This document shows, piece after piece, positions 6,684 to 8,344 of a DNA stretch of 8,344 nt; the stretch's first letter is position 1; each line of letters opens with the position of its first letter. Origin of the DNA: RGIG8597 sp050872545 (lineage in GTDB: Bacteria > Spirochaetota > GWE2-31-10); contig JBNMHA010000102.1 of NCBI GenBank assembly GCA_050872545.1, positions 1-8,344 on the forward strand. The letters are read 5' to 3'. The position numbers and the translations under genes were made by a program. Under the pieces are notes generated by a model. The model saw only the letters and a program-made list of their open reading frames with translations. It was not told where the DNA came from and searched no databases.

Positions 6684-7984
6684 TGTTTCAAAATATCGAA
6701 GACGCTTTAGATTACATATATTCATTCACTAATTTGGAAAAAAGTGGGACATCAGCCTCGTGCTATTCATTAGATAATATTCAGAATATTTTAGAATGTA
6801 TGGGAAATCCGCATAAAGGATTGAAATTCATTCACATAGCTGGAACTAAAGGAAAAGGCAGCACTTCTTTGTTTATAACGAGATTGTTGCTTGAATGCGG
6901 TTATAACACGTTGACGTTTACTTCACCACACCTTGTAAGAACAAATGAGCGAGTAATGTACAACATGATGGAAATTTCCAATGATGATTTAATTGAGATT
7001 ACAAGTTCATTAAAAAGTGTTTTTGATAAAAACGGTCTTGTTCCTACAACATTTGAGCTTTTTTTCCTGATTGCGCTTATGTATGGAATTCAAAAAGATG
7101 CAGATTACTTTGTTATAGAAACAGGACTCGGCGGAAGGCTTGACTGTACGAACGTTATTGTACCAGAAATATCGGTAATTACTACGATTGGCTTTGATCA
7201 TGTTGAAATATTGGGCGACACAATAAAACAGATTGCATCGGAAAAAGCCGGAATAATAAAGAAAAGCCGTCCTGTAATTCTCGGAAAGCAGCTTCATCAC
7301 TGCGGCAAAATATTTTCAAATATTGCTAAGAAATCTGCTTCACCTTTCAGTTCTGTTAAAAAGCTTTATAAAATCAGAAATGTTCGCTACACAGAAGAAG
7401 GCATATCTTTTTCATCCAAGCGTAAAAACAAAGATGAAATTGATTTTTTGCTGCCGTTTTATGGAAAACATCAGATTTGGAATTTTCTTACTGCATTGGA
7501 AACGGTTTTGCTGATTTCCCCTAACCTTATTGAACATTTGAAAATATACGGTTCTATTGATTTAAACATTCCGGGAAGAATAGAAAAACTTTCTGCTTCC
7601 GATGATATTTTTGTTGATACGGCGCATAATAAAGAATCAATTGACTGCTTGGTTGTTGCACTGAAAAAACATTTTCCCGGCAGAAAATGGAATATTTTAT
7701 TCAGCGTATGCAGTACTAAAGATGTTTATTATATTTGTAAAAAAATAACAGATATAGCGGACAAAATTCTGGTGACAAATCTTTCTTCATATAAAAAGGC
7801 TGATGTACGACAAATTACTAAGGAATTGAAGAAATATTCATGCAATACGGAATTGATTGTGAATCAGGAAGATGCTTTTGCTTCTTTTATGACAGACGAA
7901 AAATATTCCGGCACAAAATTAGTTACCGGTTCTTTTTATTTAGCCGGACCGTTTAAAGAATGGTATTTAAAAAAATACAATTAA
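6683..7984 (+). CDS. folC: Folylpolyglutamate synthase / dihydrofolate synthase family (Mur ligase)
   Basis: Cytoplasmic ATP-dependent ligase that adds glutamate to folates (and in bifunctional members to dihydropteroate). In the 433-residue protein the N-terminal Mur-ligase ATPase domain has the P-loop GTKGKGSTS (54-62), TSPHLVRTNERV (80-91), ETGLGGRLDCTNVI (146-159) and TTIGFDHVEILGDTI (167-181) followed by SEKAGIIK. The C-terminal ligase domain has PGRIE (297-301), DTAHNKES (312-319) and GSFYLAG (416-422). Length is typical. Whether it also has dihydrofolate synthase activity cannot be told from the sequence. I chose the ATG at 6683, which shares its A with the guaA stop (TAATG) and has GGATGGGA just upstream; an in-frame ATG at 6674 would add three residues but has no ribosome site. 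Last gene of the mazG-guaA-folC operon. No clear terminator follows, and it is convergent with the next gene seven bases away. Confidence 0.95.
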   Translation: MFQNIEDALDYIYSFTNLEKSGTSASCYSLDNIQNILECMGNPHKGLKFIHIAGTKGKGSTSLFITRLLLECGYNTLTFTSPHLVRTNERVMYNMMEISNDDLIEITSSLKSVFDKNGLVPTTFELFFLIALMYGIQKDADYFVIETGLGGRLDCTNVIVPEISVITTIGFDHVEILGDTIKQIASEKAGIIKKSRPVILGKQLHHCGKIFSNIAKKSASPFSSVKKLYKIRNVRYTEEGISFSSKRKNKDEIDFLLPFYGKHQIWNFLTALETVLLISPNLIEHLKIYGSIDLNIPGRIEKLSASDDIFVDTAHNKESIDCLVVALKKHFPGRKWNILFSVCSTKDVYYICKKITDIADKILVTNLSSYKKADVRQITKELKKYSCNTELIVNQEDAFASFMTDEKYSGTKLVTGSFYLAGPFKEWYLKKYN

Positions 7985-7991
7985 TAAAAAA

Positions 7992-8264
7992 TTATAGTAC
8001 TTTTCTTAGAATATTTCTTTCATTCCATTTAATACAAGCTGCGCTTATAAAAAAATAAAGTGACAATGGAAATAACGGTGTAAAAAGTAAAATTACGCCT
8101 ATCGTAATGTTATTTTTTCTCAGATATTTTGCGGTTCTTTTATCACGGAAAAATGTTCGATTCTTATTTAATAAGTTATGCGGACATTCCCAAGGCATGT
8201 CGGGTGTTCTGCACGTCCATCCTTTGTTTTTAGATTCTTTAATATTGCAATAGCATGAAAGCAT
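7992..8264 (-). CDS. Small membrane protein with N-terminal Cys/His cluster, unknown family
   Basis: I do not recognise this family. The 90-residue protein has a Cys/His-rich head: Cys4 and Cys6 (CYC), Cys18 (GWTCRTP), Cys27 and His29 (MPWECPH). This spacing could bind a metal such as zinc, but that is an inference. A basic stretch follows (about 34-52), then one hydrophobic segment (about 53-78, IGVILLFTPLFPLSLYFF) and a short basic tail, so the head is probably cytoplasmic by the positive-inside rule only if the basic stretch stays inside. The ATG at 8264 has a good ribosome site, AAAGGT, eight bases upstream; the longer frame from an ATG at 8285 has none. It is convergent with folC, with only seven bases between stop codons. 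Support is the ribosome site and protein-like composition; homology cannot be tested here. Confidence 0.6.
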   Translation of the reverse strand: MLSCYCNIKESKNKGWTCRTPDMPWECPHNLLNKNRTFFRDKRTAKYLRKNNITIGVILLFTPLFPLSLYFFISAACIKWNERNILRKVL

Positions 8265-8316
8265 AGATTTTACCTTTAGAAACATGTTATAAAGACAATA
8301 TATTCATTTTTGGGTT

Positions 8317-8339
8317 AAACATTTCTTTTAAAAATGTTT
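8317..8339. repeat. Perfect AT-rich inverted repeat at the window's right edge
   Basis: AAACATTT (8317-8324) and AAATGTTT (8332-8339) are exact reverse complements around a seven-base spacer, CTTTTAA. It lies 52 bases upstream of the small membrane-protein gene, where an operator could sit. Read on the plus strand, T residues continue past the right arm, so a weak AT-only terminator is another reading. Nothing else is visible between 8265 and 8344 apart from AT-rich sequence with no convincing -35/-10 pair. Confidence 0.4.
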
Positions 8340-8344
8340 TTTAC

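Noticed and set aside
8265..8285. Upstream ATG at 8285 as start of the small membrane protein
   Set aside because: No ribosome site precedes it, whereas the ATG at 8264 has AAAGGT at ideal spacing.

Overview
The window looks like ordinary chromosome from an AT-rich, double-membraned bacterium. A spirochaete of the Treponema type is the best guess. The evidence is a loose lipobox (FVGC), an outer-membrane barrel protein with a degenerate OmpA-like tail, a long-linker sensor kinase and a tRNA gene without encoded CCA. The genus is an inference; no marker gene here proves it.

Left part (1-2538, minus strand): a two-gene operon. A YD-repeat-like lipoprotein comes first, followed with a probable 4-base ATGA overlap by a membrane sensor histidine kinase. 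The kinase runs off the left edge of the window inside its ATP-binding domain, at the DxG box. A 71-base divergent spacer with overlapping candidate promoter elements separates this operon from a plus-strand gene for a predicted outer-membrane barrel protein with a C-terminal OmpA-like domain (2610-3743).

Middle (3744-4006): a compact regulatory and RNA segment. It holds a weak hairpin and candidate promoters, a tRNA-Val(UAC) gene, a strong intrinsic terminator, and a promoter for the next operon that begins in the terminator's T-run.

Right part (4007-7984, plus strand): a tightly packed operon mazG-guaA-folC. All three genes overlap their neighbours (mazG/guaA by 23 bases, guaA/folC by one base at TAATG). 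Together they cover NTP housekeeping, GMP synthesis and folate polyglutamylation. The GMP synthetase is of the long type, with the extra dimerisation subdomain known from human GMPS.

Right edge (7985-8344): a small minus-strand gene, convergent with folC. It encodes a 90-residue protein with an N-terminal Cys/His cluster and one membrane segment, family not recognised. An AT-rich perfect inverted repeat lies upstream of it.

I see no mobile element, CRISPR array or obvious defence system. The most interesting items are the long guaA, the unassigned Cys-cluster protein, and the sensor kinase/lipoprotein/barrel neighbourhood.
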